A stretch of DNA of 64,000 nucleotides from the NCBI RefSeq assembly GCF_001447355.1, contig NZ_JXBW01000010.1, positions 29,860 to 93,859 of the forward strand, written 5' to 3'. The stretch is from Alicyclobacillus tolerans. GTDB lineage: Bacteria; Bacillota; Bacilli; Alicyclobacillales; Alicyclobacillaceae. A model generated the notes under the pieces. That model ran no database searches. It was not told where the DNA came from and saw only the letters and a list, made by a program, of their open reading frames with translations. The translations under genes were made by a program, and so were the position numbers. This document shows, piece after piece, positions 43,889-55,097 of this stretch (the stretch's first letter is position 1; each line of letters begins with the position of its first letter).

Positions 43889-46603
43889 TTGAAACGTTGG
43901 AAGTTGCCCAAATATCCATTAGCGTTGATTCCTGTGTCGGTGCTTCTCGGCTGGAGTGTAAATTTCACTCCTGCAGCAGCGGCATCGTCTGGGGGAGTTC
44001 AGGCAAACGGCATCTTTGCAGACCAAGGACCACAATATATGACGCCACAGGAGCCAACTTCCTCGCAGGCCGTCACCGTGACCTTACGTGCTGCCCATGG
44101 AAACTTGACAAGCGCTAATGTCGTGGTATACGACACATCAACTGGATCGACGACATATTACCCAATGACACTTCAGGGAACTGATGAAAATGGACTCTAC
44201 GATTTCTGGCAAGGAACCATCCCGGCATCCTCCAGCATCAAGTACTACTACTTTCAGGCTAACGATGGAACCTCATCGTTGTACTACAATGGCTCCGGAT
44301 CTTCCACCAGCGCCTTTCCAACGCCAACGTTCAGTGGTGATCAGTGGAACACGTACGACGACTTTGTGATTGCCCCTAACTTCACTACACCTACTTGGGC
44401 GCAAAACGGTATTATGTATCAAATCATGGTGGATAGATTCTACAACGGCGATACATCAAATGACGTTACCACAGGAGCATATTCATGGAACGGCAATCAA
44501 ACCGTCCAATTGGCGTGGGGAGCAGATCCTGAACTCGGTGATCCTGGAGGAAAGGATCAAGTCGCTTTTTTTGGCGGAGATTTGGAGGGTGTTGACCAAA
44601 AACTCCCGTATATCACGAAAACCCTGGGCGCGAATATTGTCTATCTGAATCCAATATTCACATCACCAACTAATCACAAGTATGATACACAAGACTATTA
44701 CAACGTCGATCCTCACTTTGGTGGAAACTCAGCGCTAGAGCAACTATCCTCAGACCTACACAGTACGACCAACAACGCCGGACAAGAAGGGCGCTTAATC
44801 CTAGATGGCGTATTTAATCACACCAGCAATCAAAACAGCTGGTTTACAAGCGCCCAGCAAAACCAATCCAGCCCATACTACAGTTATTATACTTTCACCA
44901 ATTGGCCTAACACCTACGCAACGTTTGCTGGCGTGAATACGATGCCAAAGTTGAATTATGGCTCAACTTCGCTTAGAAGCCAGGTCGATAATGTTGCAAA
45001 AACATGGCTTTCCTCACCATACAACATCGATGGTTGGCGTCTTGACGCACCTGGACACATTGGCGCCAATGGGTACGATCCCGAATCAAGCGGCAACTAC
45101 ACCGATTCGACCAATCATAGTTATTGGCAGGAATTTCGAAATACCGTAAAGACCACTAATGCAAACGCACTGATTTTCGGCGAGTGGTTTGAAGGGTCAC
45201 AACCCACGGAATGGTTGAACAACGGCAATCAGTGGGATGGCTCTGTCAATTACAATGGCTTTTTGCAACCGGTGTCCGAATGGGTTACTGGTTACGACGA
45301 TGGCTTTAACGCAAACTCAATCAACGCAACCACGATGGAAAGCTGGCTCACAGGTACACTGAACGCGGTACCACGAGCGGCTCAACTAGCACAAGTCAAT
45401 GAATTGTCCACACAGGACACCCCTCGCTTTGGCGAGCGTGCCGCCGAAAACATGAACTATAAAACCTACACACAACCAAACGGCAGCACATTTACCGACC
45501 CGTATGGGGGTACACCAAACTATTGGAAAGACTATCTTGGTGCCTTCCTGCAATTTACGTATGTCGGCATTCCCACTATCTATTACGGAGACGAATATGG
45601 AATGATGGGTGGAGGCACGAATGATGCTGGGAAACGCTGGACGTTTGATTGGTCACAAGTAGCAAACGGAGGAAACTCTGTTTTTCAACTCTATCAAAAA
45701 CTGATTCAGTTGCGCACAAGTCACTCCGCGCTCGTCGATGGTTCGTTTATGCCGCTTGTTGCGGACAACGCAACCAACATACTGGCATTTGCCCGTTTTG
45801 ATCAGAACGAACGCGATATCGTCATCCTTAACGACACTGATAACACTGAAACGGAGACCATTCCGGTGGCGCAGGCAGGGGCGCCGTTTGGCAGCACATT
45901 GACTAATATTACGCCCTTAGTCAACGGCGCATCCGAGGCATCAACCTATACCGTGGACAGCAACGGAAACATTAATGTCACAGTACCCGGTCACTACGCC
46001 ATGATTTTGACGCAACAAGGTTCTTCGCTATGGAGTACCCCGGTACAAAATGGCGTCTACACCACCCAAAGCACAATCGACGCCGGTCACCAGACTACGG
46101 TTGTCTATAACGGTTCACTGGCAGCCTCAGCAAGTTCCATGACCCTGCACTGGGGCTATAACGGATGGAGTGGAACAACAAACACAGCAATGTCCAAGCA
46201 GTCTAATGGCACTTGGACCGCCACGCTCACAGTACCCGTTGGCGCACAAACGCTGAACACAGCATTTTATAATCAGAGTTCAACTTGGGACAACAACAAT
46301 GGCAGCAATTACAATTTTTCTGTACAGGAGGTGTATTCGTCGCCGAGTCCACTGGTACATGGACAGACAACGACCATCGTCTATGCCGGATCACTCGCTG
46401 CCTCAGCAAGCTCCATCACCATGCACTGGGGTTACAATGGTTGGAGTGGAACGACCGACACGGCGATGACGAAGCAGTCTAATGGAACTTGGACGGCCAC
46501 CGTCACTGTCCCAACAGGCACCGTGCTGAACACGGCGTTTTACAACCAGGCAGGAAACTGGGACAACAATGGCGGTCAGAACTACAATCTTAGCATTCAG
46601 TAG
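43889..46603 (+). CDS. Secreted GH13 alpha-amylase/neopullulanase with two CBM25-like modules
   Basis: 904 residues, TTG start with GAGGAG upstream. Signal peptide ~1-32 (cleavage near AAA). An N-terminal CBM34-like domain (~40-160), then a GH13 barrel with region I DGVFNH (D306-H311), nucleophile D386 in DGWRLDAPGH, acid/base E432 in FGEWF and D510 in STQDTPR. C-terminal all-beta domain (~620-690) and two tandem starch-binding repeats (~700-800 and ~808-904), each with HWGYNGWSGTT and WDNN, typical of CBM25. Region IV has Gln (Q509) where nearly all GH13 enzymes have His. Likely digests starch or pullulan; under LacI/CcpA-type control. Confidence 0.92.
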   Translation: MKRWKLPKYPLALIPVSVLLGWSVNFTPAAAASSGGVQANGIFADQGPQYMTPQEPTSSQAVTVTLRAAHGNLTSANVVVYDTSTGSTTYYPMTLQGTDENGLYDFWQGTIPASSSIKYYYFQANDGTSSLYYNGSGSSTSAFPTPTFSGDQWNTYDDFVIAPNFTTPTWAQNGIMYQIMVDRFYNGDTSNDVTTGAYSWNGNQTVQLAWGADPELGDPGGKDQVAFFGGDLEGVDQKLPYITKTLGANIVYLNPIFTSPTNHKYDTQDYYNVDPHFGGNSALEQLSSDLHSTTNNAGQEGRLILDGVFNHTSNQNSWFTSAQQNQSSPYYSYYTFTNWPNTYATFAGVNTMPKLNYGSTSLRSQVDNVAKTWLSSPYNIDGWRLDAPGHIGANGYDPESSGNYTDSTNHSYWQEFRNTVKTTNANALIFGEWFEGSQPTEWLNNGNQWDGSVNYNGFLQPVSEWVTGYDDGFNANSINATTMESWLTGTLNAVPRAAQLAQVNELSTQDTPRFGERAAENMNYKTYTQPNGSTFTDPYGGTPNYWKDYLGAFLQFTYVGIPTIYYGDEYGMMGGGTNDAGKRWTFDWSQVANGGNSVFQLYQKLIQLRTSHSALVDGSFMPLVADNATNILAFARFDQNERDIVILNDTDNTETETIPVAQAGAPFGSTLTNITPLVNGASEASTYTVDSNGNINVTVPGHYAMILTQQGSSLWSTPVQNGVYTTQSTIDAGHQTTVVYNGSLAASASSMTLHWGYNGWSGTTNTAMSKQSNGTWTATLTVPVGAQTLNTAFYNQSSTWDNNNGSNYNFSVQEVYSSPSPLVHGQTTTIVYAGSLAASASSITMHWGYNGWSGTTDTAMTKQSNGTWTATVTVPTGTVLNTAFYNQAGNWDNNGGQNYNLSIQ

Positions 46604-46611
46604 TATTCTTC

Positions 46612-46655
46612 GCCGCTTACCGCTGGCAAGGAGCAACTCGCCAGCGGTAAGCGGC
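46612..46655. terminator. Perfect 16-bp hairpin between amylase and aldo/keto reductase
   Basis: GCCGCTTACCGCTGGC (46612-46627) is exactly complementary to 46640-46655. It separates convergent genes. No clear T tract follows on either side. Confidence 0.65.
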
Positions 46656-46675
46656 TCCTTCGACGTACGTCCCTT

Positions 46676-47659
46676 TCAATACGCACCACGAATCCAGGGT
46701 TTGACCTCGTGATCGTAGAAGGACTGCAATTTGCGACGCTCTTCGGCGGTGAAGGATGGTACGTGCAACGCTTCCAGATTGTCTTGCACCTGTGCCGCGT
46801 TTTTGAAGCCTGGAATGGCACACGTGACTTCCTCGTGATCGAGCACCCAGCGAATGGCGGCGCGTGCCATATTGCCACGACCGTTCGCGATCCATGTGAG
46901 CTGATCGGCCAACTCCACACCTTTCGCGAAGCCAAGCCCAGCGAACGTCTCACCGACATTGAACTGTTCGCCATTCTCGTTAAACGAACGGTGATCGTCC
47001 GGCGCAAACCGGGTGTCTCGCGTAAACTTGCCTGTCAGGAGCCCGCTGGCCAATGGCAGACGAACCAGAATACCCACCCCTTGCGCCTTGGCCCTCGGAA
47101 GGAGCTCGTCAAGTGGCTTTTGCCGGAAGATGTTGAAAATGACTTGTAGCGCCTTGACATTTGGATAATCCAGGCAGATAAGTCCCTCTTCCACAGTCTC
47201 CACGCTGACACCGTAATAGCGAATTTTCCCCTCCGCTTGCAGCTTATCTAACACCCCAAACACTTCCCCATCGCGCAGAACGTTCGTAGGCGGACAGTGA
47301 ATCTGATAAAGGTCTATCCGATCTCGCTGCAGCCGCTTCAGACTGGCTTCGCAAAAACGGCGGATGGACGCCTCCGCATAAGTTGCGGGATTATGAATGT
47401 CGCCAGCACGACAGAACTTCGTCGCAATGTAAATCTGGTCTTCCTTGCCCTTCGTGGCTTGCGCCAACAGTTCCTCACTGTGCCCATCTCCGTAGACATC
47501 GGCCGTATCAAAGAAATTAACACCAGCGTCAATGGCTGCCGCCAATCCTTCTAGCGATGCTTTGTCGTCGATTTTCCCCCACGATCCGCCGATGGCCCAC
47601 GTTCCAAAACTCACTTCACTAACCTGCAACTCGGTCGAACCCAAATTCCGATAATGCAT
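46676..47659 (-). CDS. Aldo/keto reductase
   Basis: 327 residues, TIM-barrel NAD(P)H-dependent reductase. The catalytic tetrad is D51, Y56 (FFDTADVYGDG), K81 (YIATKF) and H121 (YQIHCPP). The cofactor-binding C-terminal segment IPGFKNAAQVQDNLEAL is present. Start ATG 47659 follows AGGAGGT. Substrate unknown; stand-alone gene. Confidence 0.93.
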   Translation of the reverse strand: MHYRNLGSTELQVSEVSFGTWAIGGSWGKIDDKASLEGLAAAIDAGVNFFDTADVYGDGHSEELLAQATKGKEDQIYIATKFCRAGDIHNPATYAEASIRRFCEASLKRLQRDRIDLYQIHCPPTNVLRDGEVFGVLDKLQAEGKIRYYGVSVETVEEGLICLDYPNVKALQVIFNIFRQKPLDELLPRAKAQGVGILVRLPLASGLLTGKFTRDTRFAPDDHRSFNENGEQFNVGETFAGLGFAKGVELADQLTWIANGRGNMARAAIRWVLDHEEVTCAIPGFKNAAQVQDNLEALHVPSFTAEERRKLQSFYDHEVKPWIRGAY

Positions 47660-47794
47660 ATCATCGATACCTCCTATGTATGGCTTTTCACATTATCCAT
47701 GATTCCGAGCGGGAGTACTAGCAGACGATGAAGGATGAAGCTGAGAAGCACAGTTGGTATGTTATGCTTTGTGCAACAAGGAGGCTTGTACCCA

Positions 47795-48550
47795 GTGAAA
47801 TGCGTATCCTGGAATGTCAATGGTCTGCGTGCATGTGTCAATAAAGGATTTCTCGACTATTTTCGCGATGTCGATGCCGATCTCTTCTGCTTGCAGGAAA
47901 CTAAGTTGCAAGAAGGGCAAATCGAGCTAGACCTCGGCGATTCGTATCAACAATATTGGAATTACGCCGAAAAGAAAGGATACTCGGGAACGGCCGTGTT
48001 TACAAAGATCCCTCCGCTGTCGGTGCGGTACGGAATCGAGGACGACAGCGAACCGGAGGGCCGCATCATCACACTTGAGTTTGAGGCGTGCTATGTTGTC
48101 ACCGTCTATACCCCGAATGCCAAGCGCGATCTCTCCCGCCTGCCCTACCGACTGGAATGGGAAGACAGGTTTCGCGCGTATTTGCTTCATCTTGACCAAA
48201 ACAAGCCTGTGATTGCCTGCGGCGACTTGAATGTCGCACACGAAGAAATCGATATCAAGAATGCCAAATCCAATCGTGGCAACTCGGGTTTTACAGACGA
48301 AGAACGCAGCAAGATGACGCAACTTTTAGATGCAGGCTTCACCGATACGTTCCGCTATCTCCATCCGGACCGAGCCGACGCATACACATGGTGGTCAAAC
48401 ATGCCAAAAGTGCGCGAACGAAACATTGGATGGCGGATCGACTACTTTTTGATTTCAAATCGTTTGCGAGACAAGATCATCGATGCACGCATTGACGCGC
48501 ATGTACTGGGTAGCGATCATTGCCCCATTGTATTGGAAGTCGAGGTATAA
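47795..48550 (+). CDS. xth: Exodeoxyribonuclease III
   Basis: 251 residues of the ExoIII/AP endonuclease family. Motifs: SWNVNGLRA (Asn), LQETKLQ (metal Glu), GYSGTAVFTK, YTPNAK, CGDLNVAHEEIDIKN (catalytic Asp/Asn), and the terminal GSDHCPIVLEVEV (Asp-His). Works in base-excision repair. GTG start at 47795 follows AAGGAGG; it is followed at close range by the MOSC gene on the same strand. Confidence 0.95.
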   Translation: MKCVSWNVNGLRACVNKGFLDYFRDVDADLFCLQETKLQEGQIELDLGDSYQQYWNYAEKKGYSGTAVFTKIPPLSVRYGIEDDSEPEGRIITLEFEACYVVTVYTPNAKRDLSRLPYRLEWEDRFRAYLLHLDQNKPVIACGDLNVAHEEIDIKNAKSNRGNSGFTDEERSKMTQLLDAGFTDTFRYLHPDRADAYTWWSNMPKVRERNIGWRIDYFLISNRLRDKIIDARIDAHVLGSDHCPIVLEVEV

Positions 48551-48614
48551 GCAGATTCATCGGCAACGGGTGCGGCCGGTTTGGTGCGAATCTGACAAGG
48601 AGGGTGTGTTACAC

Positions 48615-49286
48615 GTGTCCTCACCACGCGTTCTATCGATTCAAGTTGGAGTGCCAAAGCGCTACGAGGGTGGATCAACATCGACCGAGAAAGCGTGGTA
48701 CTCAGCGTTTGATAAACAGCCTGTTTCTGACAAGCGCTATGTGCAAATCACGCACATCGATGGCGATGCGCAGGCGGATCGCAAGAATCATGGCGGACCG
48801 GACAAAGCGGTGCTGTGCTACGCCGCGGACCATTATTGGACATGGCAACACGAGTTAGGTGTCAAGCTGCCTCATGGTGGGTTCGGCGAAAATCTAACCG
48901 TCGACGGCATGGACGAAACCAACGTCTGCATTGGAGATGTCGTGGCGATTGGCGAAGCGAAATTTCAGGTCAGTCAAATGCGCGGCCCTTGCTGGAAAAT
49001 TTCTGCGCGTTGGGGCATTCCGGATTTACTCGACAAGGTCAAAGCGACCGGGCGCACGGGTTGGTACTTACGCGTGCTTAAAGAGGGCTATATTGAGTCG
49101 GGACAACCTATCAACTTGCTAGAACGAATACACCCCAATTGGACCATCGAGCGGGTCAATCACGTTTGTGAAGGCCGCCTGACTGATGCCCAGGCGATCC
49201 AGGATTTGCTTGCGGTAAACGAGCTATCTGCCGCCGCCAAGAAAGTGGTGGAATTGCGCTTGCGTCGGATTCTCGATCACGCGTGA
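48615..49286 (+). CDS. MOSC domain protein, YiiM-like
   Basis: 223 residues with the MOSC fold: DKRYVQITHIDGDAQADRKNHGG, GGFGENLTVDGMDE and the conserved cysteine in MRGPCWKISAR, which in this family carries persulfide sulfur or acts with molybdenum cofactor. YiiM-type proteins reduce N-hydroxylated compounds. The GTG start at 48615 has AAGGAGG upstream. It follows xth by 64 bases, possibly in one operon. Confidence 0.88.
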   Translation: MSSPRVLSIQVGVPKRYEGGSTSTEKAWYSAFDKQPVSDKRYVQITHIDGDAQADRKNHGGPDKAVLCYAADHYWTWQHELGVKLPHGGFGENLTVDGMDETNVCIGDVVAIGEAKFQVSQMRGPCWKISARWGIPDLLDKVKATGRTGWYLRVLKEGYIESGQPINLLERIHPNWTIERVNHVCEGRLTDAQAIQDLLAVNELSAAAKKVVELRLRRILDHA

Positions 49287-49360
49287 TCGCATTGCCGGAT
49301 GAACAAGGAGAGTATCCCAGTGTGCGAGATCTCTCCTCCTGCTTATTCCTGGCAAACCTT

Positions 49361-50770
49361 TTACGATTTAACCGGCCAGTACGCGTTGTCGCGAATCACG
49401 TAACCTGGCAGTGCAACGGGTGGCTTATGGTGAAACTGCGCCTCGACCTGCTGTGGAGTCATCGGGATCATGCCTATGGCATCCGTATTGATCGGATTTC
49501 GCAAAATCGACAGGATCTGCTGCCCCAACTGAGTGCGCTCACTGGCCAGAGGATCACTTGTAGCGAATGGAAATTCCAACGCCCAAATGAAATCAGACGG
49601 CAAGTCGCCGTGATTGTAGATGGCCGGATTCATGTTCCAAGCTGTCCGTTGGCCGTCTTGATACACGTGAAACGACGGTACACCAGGCACTTTCGCACCG
49701 ACAACCGTATCCCAGTAACTCGCCAGACTGTCTGCCAACTCCTGCTCATCCGATGATAAGGTGGCGATGGCAGCTTTCGTTTCAGCACGGACGTACGCGC
49801 CACTGGGTTTCCGTAGAACAGGACTGATTGCCCGAACGACGTTGCCAGATGCCGCGCTTAGCGACGGATTGGCTGGGAAGCACCCCACCCATTGCCCCAC
49901 GGCCACCCAAACGTCATTCCCACTCCGCACCCATGTGGGCAGGACGAGATTCGTACCGGTAGATACCGTCCAAATGTACTCGGTATAACTTGGGGGAATC
50001 GAGTACTCAACCGCTTGCCCCGTTTGCAAATTGAATGCCACTAACCGATCCCAATGGCGAAACGCCCACAATAAGGGCTGTTGCTTCGGGTAAAACGGAG
50101 GGTACTGCGGCCCTTTGAGTGCCACCCAAAGCCAATTGCCCACCTGGCCAAGAATCTGGTTGTCAAGTGTGCCGGGTGCTGGCCCTTCCGGATTTGCCGC
50201 CGATCCGTACATCGGGATGGCACCCGGCCATTTGGCTGCAGGCTTTCCCTGTACATCGACCGTAACAGCCTGCGCCTGGAAGTTACTTGGAAATGTCGCC
50301 AGAAAGACGAGCTTCGCTGGCCCTTGATAGGTTGCTTGTGCTTGAGCCGGCACTTCGCCCGCAGGTTGGACCGTGTCAGCCGCCGGATTAAACCATGCCG
50401 TGTGCCACATCTTCGAGAACACGAAGCCAGATGCGTGGTTGACCGGCGTATCCGTGCGAATCAACAGTTGTAAGCGGCCATCCTGAACTCGCAAACCGGC
50501 GATCGCGCTGTCCGGGCCAAACGAGGTGATGATGGGCACATAATACCATCCGATGGATTGCGTGCCCTGTGTGCTTGTTGAAGCGGCACCCACAGCCCCC
50601 ACGCCTGCACGATGCTTGTTCGAAACGGTTTGCGTCTGGTGAGAAGCACTTGCTTGAGCAGGCGGATGGGAACCAGCGGACGCGATATCCGGATAGCAGC
50701 CTGTTATACCTATCACAGGTGTACAAACTGCGGCTAAGGCAAGTCCTCGCCGCAACCTACTGTTATTCAT
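49361..50770 (-). CDS. Lipoprotein of unknown function
   Basis: 469 residues from ATG 50770 (GGAGG eight bases upstream). The N-terminus is a lipoprotein signal: basic MNNSRLRRG, hydrophobic stretch, lipobox ITGC with the acylated Cys near residue 25. A Ser/Thr/Gln/Ala-rich linker (~30-75) follows, then a long beta-rich extracellular part with many Trp and Pro residues. No enzymatic motif is recognised. Convergent with the MOSC gene. Confidence 0.75.
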   Translation of the reverse strand: MNNSRLRRGLALAAVCTPVIGITGCYPDIASAGSHPPAQASASHQTQTVSNKHRAGVGAVGAASTSTQGTQSIGWYYVPIITSFGPDSAIAGLRVQDGRLQLLIRTDTPVNHASGFVFSKMWHTAWFNPAADTVQPAGEVPAQAQATYQGPAKLVFLATFPSNFQAQAVTVDVQGKPAAKWPGAIPMYGSAANPEGPAPGTLDNQILGQVGNWLWVALKGPQYPPFYPKQQPLLWAFRHWDRLVAFNLQTGQAVEYSIPPSYTEYIWTVSTGTNLVLPTWVRSGNDVWVAVGQWVGCFPANPSLSAASGNVVRAISPVLRKPSGAYVRAETKAAIATLSSDEQELADSLASYWDTVVGAKVPGVPSFHVYQDGQRTAWNMNPAIYNHGDLPSDFIWALEFPFATSDPLASERTQLGQQILSILRNPINTDAIGMIPMTPQQVEAQFHHKPPVALPGYVIRDNAYWPVKS

Positions 50771-50995
50771 GCTCGATGCCTCCATGTTGGTCAACAATCT
50801 CCAAAAAGCGCTTGACAAAAGTGAAATCATCCACTGCAGCAGCCTGTACGATGATCGACAAAATTATAGTAGAGAAAAAAGATGGACCGCTGTAGAGTGA
50901 TCTTAATGGAATACTGTCATAACCACCATCGATGCCTTGCAGTTTTGCGCTGATGTTTTCCTGAAGCATGAAAGACTCATTTTGAGGAGGTCGCT

Positions 50996-53260
50996 ATGAA
51001 TCATCAAGAACAGATTGCCCAGATGACACTTGAAGAGAAGGCTTCACTTTGTTCTGGTTTGAATCTTTGGCAGACAAAGCCCATTGAACGCCTGGGTATC
51101 CCATCGCTCTGTTTGACGGATGGCCCGCATGGCGTTCGTTTGCAGAAAGCAGGCGGAACATTGTTTGAGTCCGAGCCTGCCACCTGCTTTCCAACGGCCG
51201 CGGCGCTCGCAAGTTCATGGGATCCAGCGCTGATCGAACGCTTGGGGCAAGCACTTGGCGAGGAATGCCGTAGCCTTGGCGTGCACGTGCTGTTGGGACC
51301 GGGTGCAAATATCAAACGCTCACCCCTTTGCGGCCGCAACTTCGAGTACTTCTCCGAAGATCCGTTGTTATCAGGCGAAATGGCCGCGGCGCATATCCGC
51401 GGCGTACAATCGCGCGGTGTCGGAACATCGCTGAAACACTTTGCAGCCAACAACCAGGAGTACCGCCGCATGACAACAAGCGCGGAGGTCGACGAACGCA
51501 CATTGCGCGAAATCTATCTTGCTAGTTTCGAAAGCGCTATCAAAGGTGGCCGACCCTGGACCGTGATGTGCGCATACAACCGTTTGAATGGCACGTACTG
51601 CTCGGAAAACGGCTGGCTCCTCAACGATGTGCTGCGCGATGATTGGGAATTCGACGGGATCGTCATGTCCGATTGGGGCGCCGTCAACGATCGCGTTGCC
51701 GGTATGGGCGCAGGCCTTGATCTCGAAATGCCCGGCGGCCCTTATGCGCAGGATCAAGCCATTGTTGCCGCCGTGCGCGAAGGACGCCTACCCGAAGACG
51801 TGCTCAATCGCACAGTTGATCGCATTCTGACATTGATCGATCGCGTTCTTCAATCGGCACCGGCATCCCCGTTTGACGCGGAAGCTCACCATCGCTTGGC
51901 GCGGCAGGTGGCGGCAGAATCGATGATACTCCTAAAGCACGAGCAATCTCTACTCCCCATCCCTCATGGCAAGCGGATCGCCGTACTTGGTGCATTCGCT
52001 GTCCATCCGCGTTACCAAGGCGGAGGCAGTTCGCACGTCACCCCCACACAAGTTGACGAGCCCTTGGCGGAGCTTCGCCGCACATTCGGTGCTGATGCAG
52101 TCGCCTATGCGCCAGGTTACGATCTCGACGCCGATGAACCATCCCAAGCGCTGTTGAACGAAGCCAGAACGCTCGCACAACAGGCCGACATCGCCATCGT
52201 CTTCGCCGGTCTACCGGAGCGCTATGAGTCTGAAGGTTTTGACCGCACGCATCTCGCCATGCCTGCAGCCCATACGGCACTCATTGAAGCTGTGGTTGCC
52301 GCTCAGCCCAACACCGTGGTTGTGCTCGCCAATGGCGCACCTATCGAAATGCCGTGGATCGATGGCGTTCCGGCCGTGATCGAAGCGTATCTGGCAGGGC
52401 AAGCATTCGGGGGCGCGATTGCCGATGTGCTTTCTGGCGAAGTCAATCCGAGCGGGAAACTGGCCGAGAGCTTTCCGATACGACTGGAGCACAACCCATC
52501 GCATCTCTTCTTCCCCGGAAATGGCGATCGCGTCGAGTATCGGGAAGGAGTATTTGTCGGTTACCGATACTATGACGCGAAAGCGATGGACGTGCGGTTT
52601 CCGTTCGGGCATGGACTCAGTTACACAACGTTCGCCTATCGAAGTCTCAAGTTGTCCGATGAGCGTCTGCGAGACGATGCGGTACTTGAAGTCAATGTCG
52701 AAATCGAAAACACGGGAGAACGTTTGGGTAAAGAAGTCGTGCAACTGTACGTCGCACCCTGTACACCCAGCATCTCTCGCCCACTGCGTGAATTACGCGC
52801 ATTCGCCAAGATCGAACTTGCACCCGGCGAGCGAAAGCACGTCGTGTTTCACCTTAATAAACGCGCATTCGCCCACTACGACGTCGATCGCGCTGACTTT
52901 GTCGTCGAAAGCGGCACGTACCGGATTTGCATTGGCGCCTCCTCGCGTGACCTCCGGTTGTTCGGTGACGTACAAATCGAATCGACAACACCGCCTCGCC
53001 CTGTGATTGTGCACGAGAACGCCACCATTGGCGATTTATTGGAAGATCCAGTAACGGGACCGGTGATGAAACGGATTCTTGACGATGCACTCGCATCCTC
53101 GCCTATGTCCGCGATGTCTAACGACAACCCCGGCATGTTTGAAGCTATGATGCGATTCACCCCCATTGGCCGCACAACGACGCTCTTTGGTGTTCCACGA
53201 GAACAAGTGCAGGTCGTGATGGAAGAGTTGAAGCGCACGAGGGATCATGAAACGATCTAG
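50996..53260 (+). CDS. GH3 beta-glucosidase
   Basis: 754 residues, intracellular (no signal peptide). GH3 domain order: TIM barrel (~1-300) with nucleophile D226 in IVMSDWG and substrate residues KHFAANNQE; alpha/beta domain (~310-520) with SEGFDRTHL; and a fibronectin-like C-terminal domain (~560-660). It has an extra ~80-residue C-terminal helical tail. Hydrolyses beta-linked glucosides or related oligosaccharides. ATG start with GAGGAGGT. Confidence 0.93.
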   Translation: MNHQEQIAQMTLEEKASLCSGLNLWQTKPIERLGIPSLCLTDGPHGVRLQKAGGTLFESEPATCFPTAAALASSWDPALIERLGQALGEECRSLGVHVLLGPGANIKRSPLCGRNFEYFSEDPLLSGEMAAAHIRGVQSRGVGTSLKHFAANNQEYRRMTTSAEVDERTLREIYLASFESAIKGGRPWTVMCAYNRLNGTYCSENGWLLNDVLRDDWEFDGIVMSDWGAVNDRVAGMGAGLDLEMPGGPYAQDQAIVAAVREGRLPEDVLNRTVDRILTLIDRVLQSAPASPFDAEAHHRLARQVAAESMILLKHEQSLLPIPHGKRIAVLGAFAVHPRYQGGGSSHVTPTQVDEPLAELRRTFGADAVAYAPGYDLDADEPSQALLNEARTLAQQADIAIVFAGLPERYESEGFDRTHLAMPAAHTALIEAVVAAQPNTVVVLANGAPIEMPWIDGVPAVIEAYLAGQAFGGAIADVLSGEVNPSGKLAESFPIRLEHNPSHLFFPGNGDRVEYREGVFVGYRYYDAKAMDVRFPFGHGLSYTTFAYRSLKLSDERLRDDAVLEVNVEIENTGERLGKEVVQLYVAPCTPSISRPLRELRAFAKIELAPGERKHVVFHLNKRAFAHYDVDRADFVVESGTYRICIGASSRDLRLFGDVQIESTTPPRPVIVHENATIGDLLEDPVTGPVMKRILDDALASSPMSAMSNDNPGMFEAMMRFTPIGRTTTLFGVPREQVQVVMEELKRTRDHETI

Positions 53261-53265
53261 CTCTT

Positions 53266-53502
53266 TCAAACGCGCATAACACAACTACGCCCCTTTGCCG
53301 TGACCAGCGCGCTCAAATAGCGTAAGACGTGGCTTGTTATCCCAAGAATAGATGCGAGTAACGTTTTAAGTTGAAGTTCTGGGGCCACCATCATCGCGCG
53401 ATCGAGCAAAGCGCCCAAGTCCTCGCCGACGATAATCGGCATGAATGTAAATGCTGATTTCAGCGGTATTTTGGTATGCCGGACGTCCGTAGATGAAAAA
53501 CA
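53266..53502 (-). pseudogene. Truncated, frameshifted GNAT acetyltransferase
   Basis: Two adjacent minus-strand frames together read like the C-terminal half of a phosphinothricin-type GNAT acetyltransferase: GRPAYQNTAEISIYIHADYR then RRGLGR (acetyl-CoA loop) in one frame, and LDRAMMVAPELQLKTLLASI then the Ser/Leu-rich helix in the next. The shift lies around 53420. The N-terminal half is missing; a terminator directly precedes the fragment. Confidence 0.6.
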
Positions 53503-53504
53503 CA

Positions 53505-53535
53505 ACAAAAAGGCCCAGCCATCGTGGGTGGGCCT
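53505..53535 (-). terminator. Terminator of the malic enzyme gene
   Basis: AGGCCCA (53535-53529 on the minus strand) pairs with TGGGCCT (53517-53511), followed by TTTTTGTTGTG. It serves the minus-strand malic enzyme unit. Confidence 0.85.
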
Positions 53536-53616
53536 GATTTCGGTCAGGAACTACCATCAGATGAAAAAGTGAACTATCAACATCCGTGTCTGCGCAACCT
53601 CGATGGATCTAGAAGC

Positions 53617-55053
<1,437 letters not shown>

Positions 55054-55097
55054 GCTCGACCTCCTCGGGTGCCGTCGTGATCCAATAGTACGACCTT

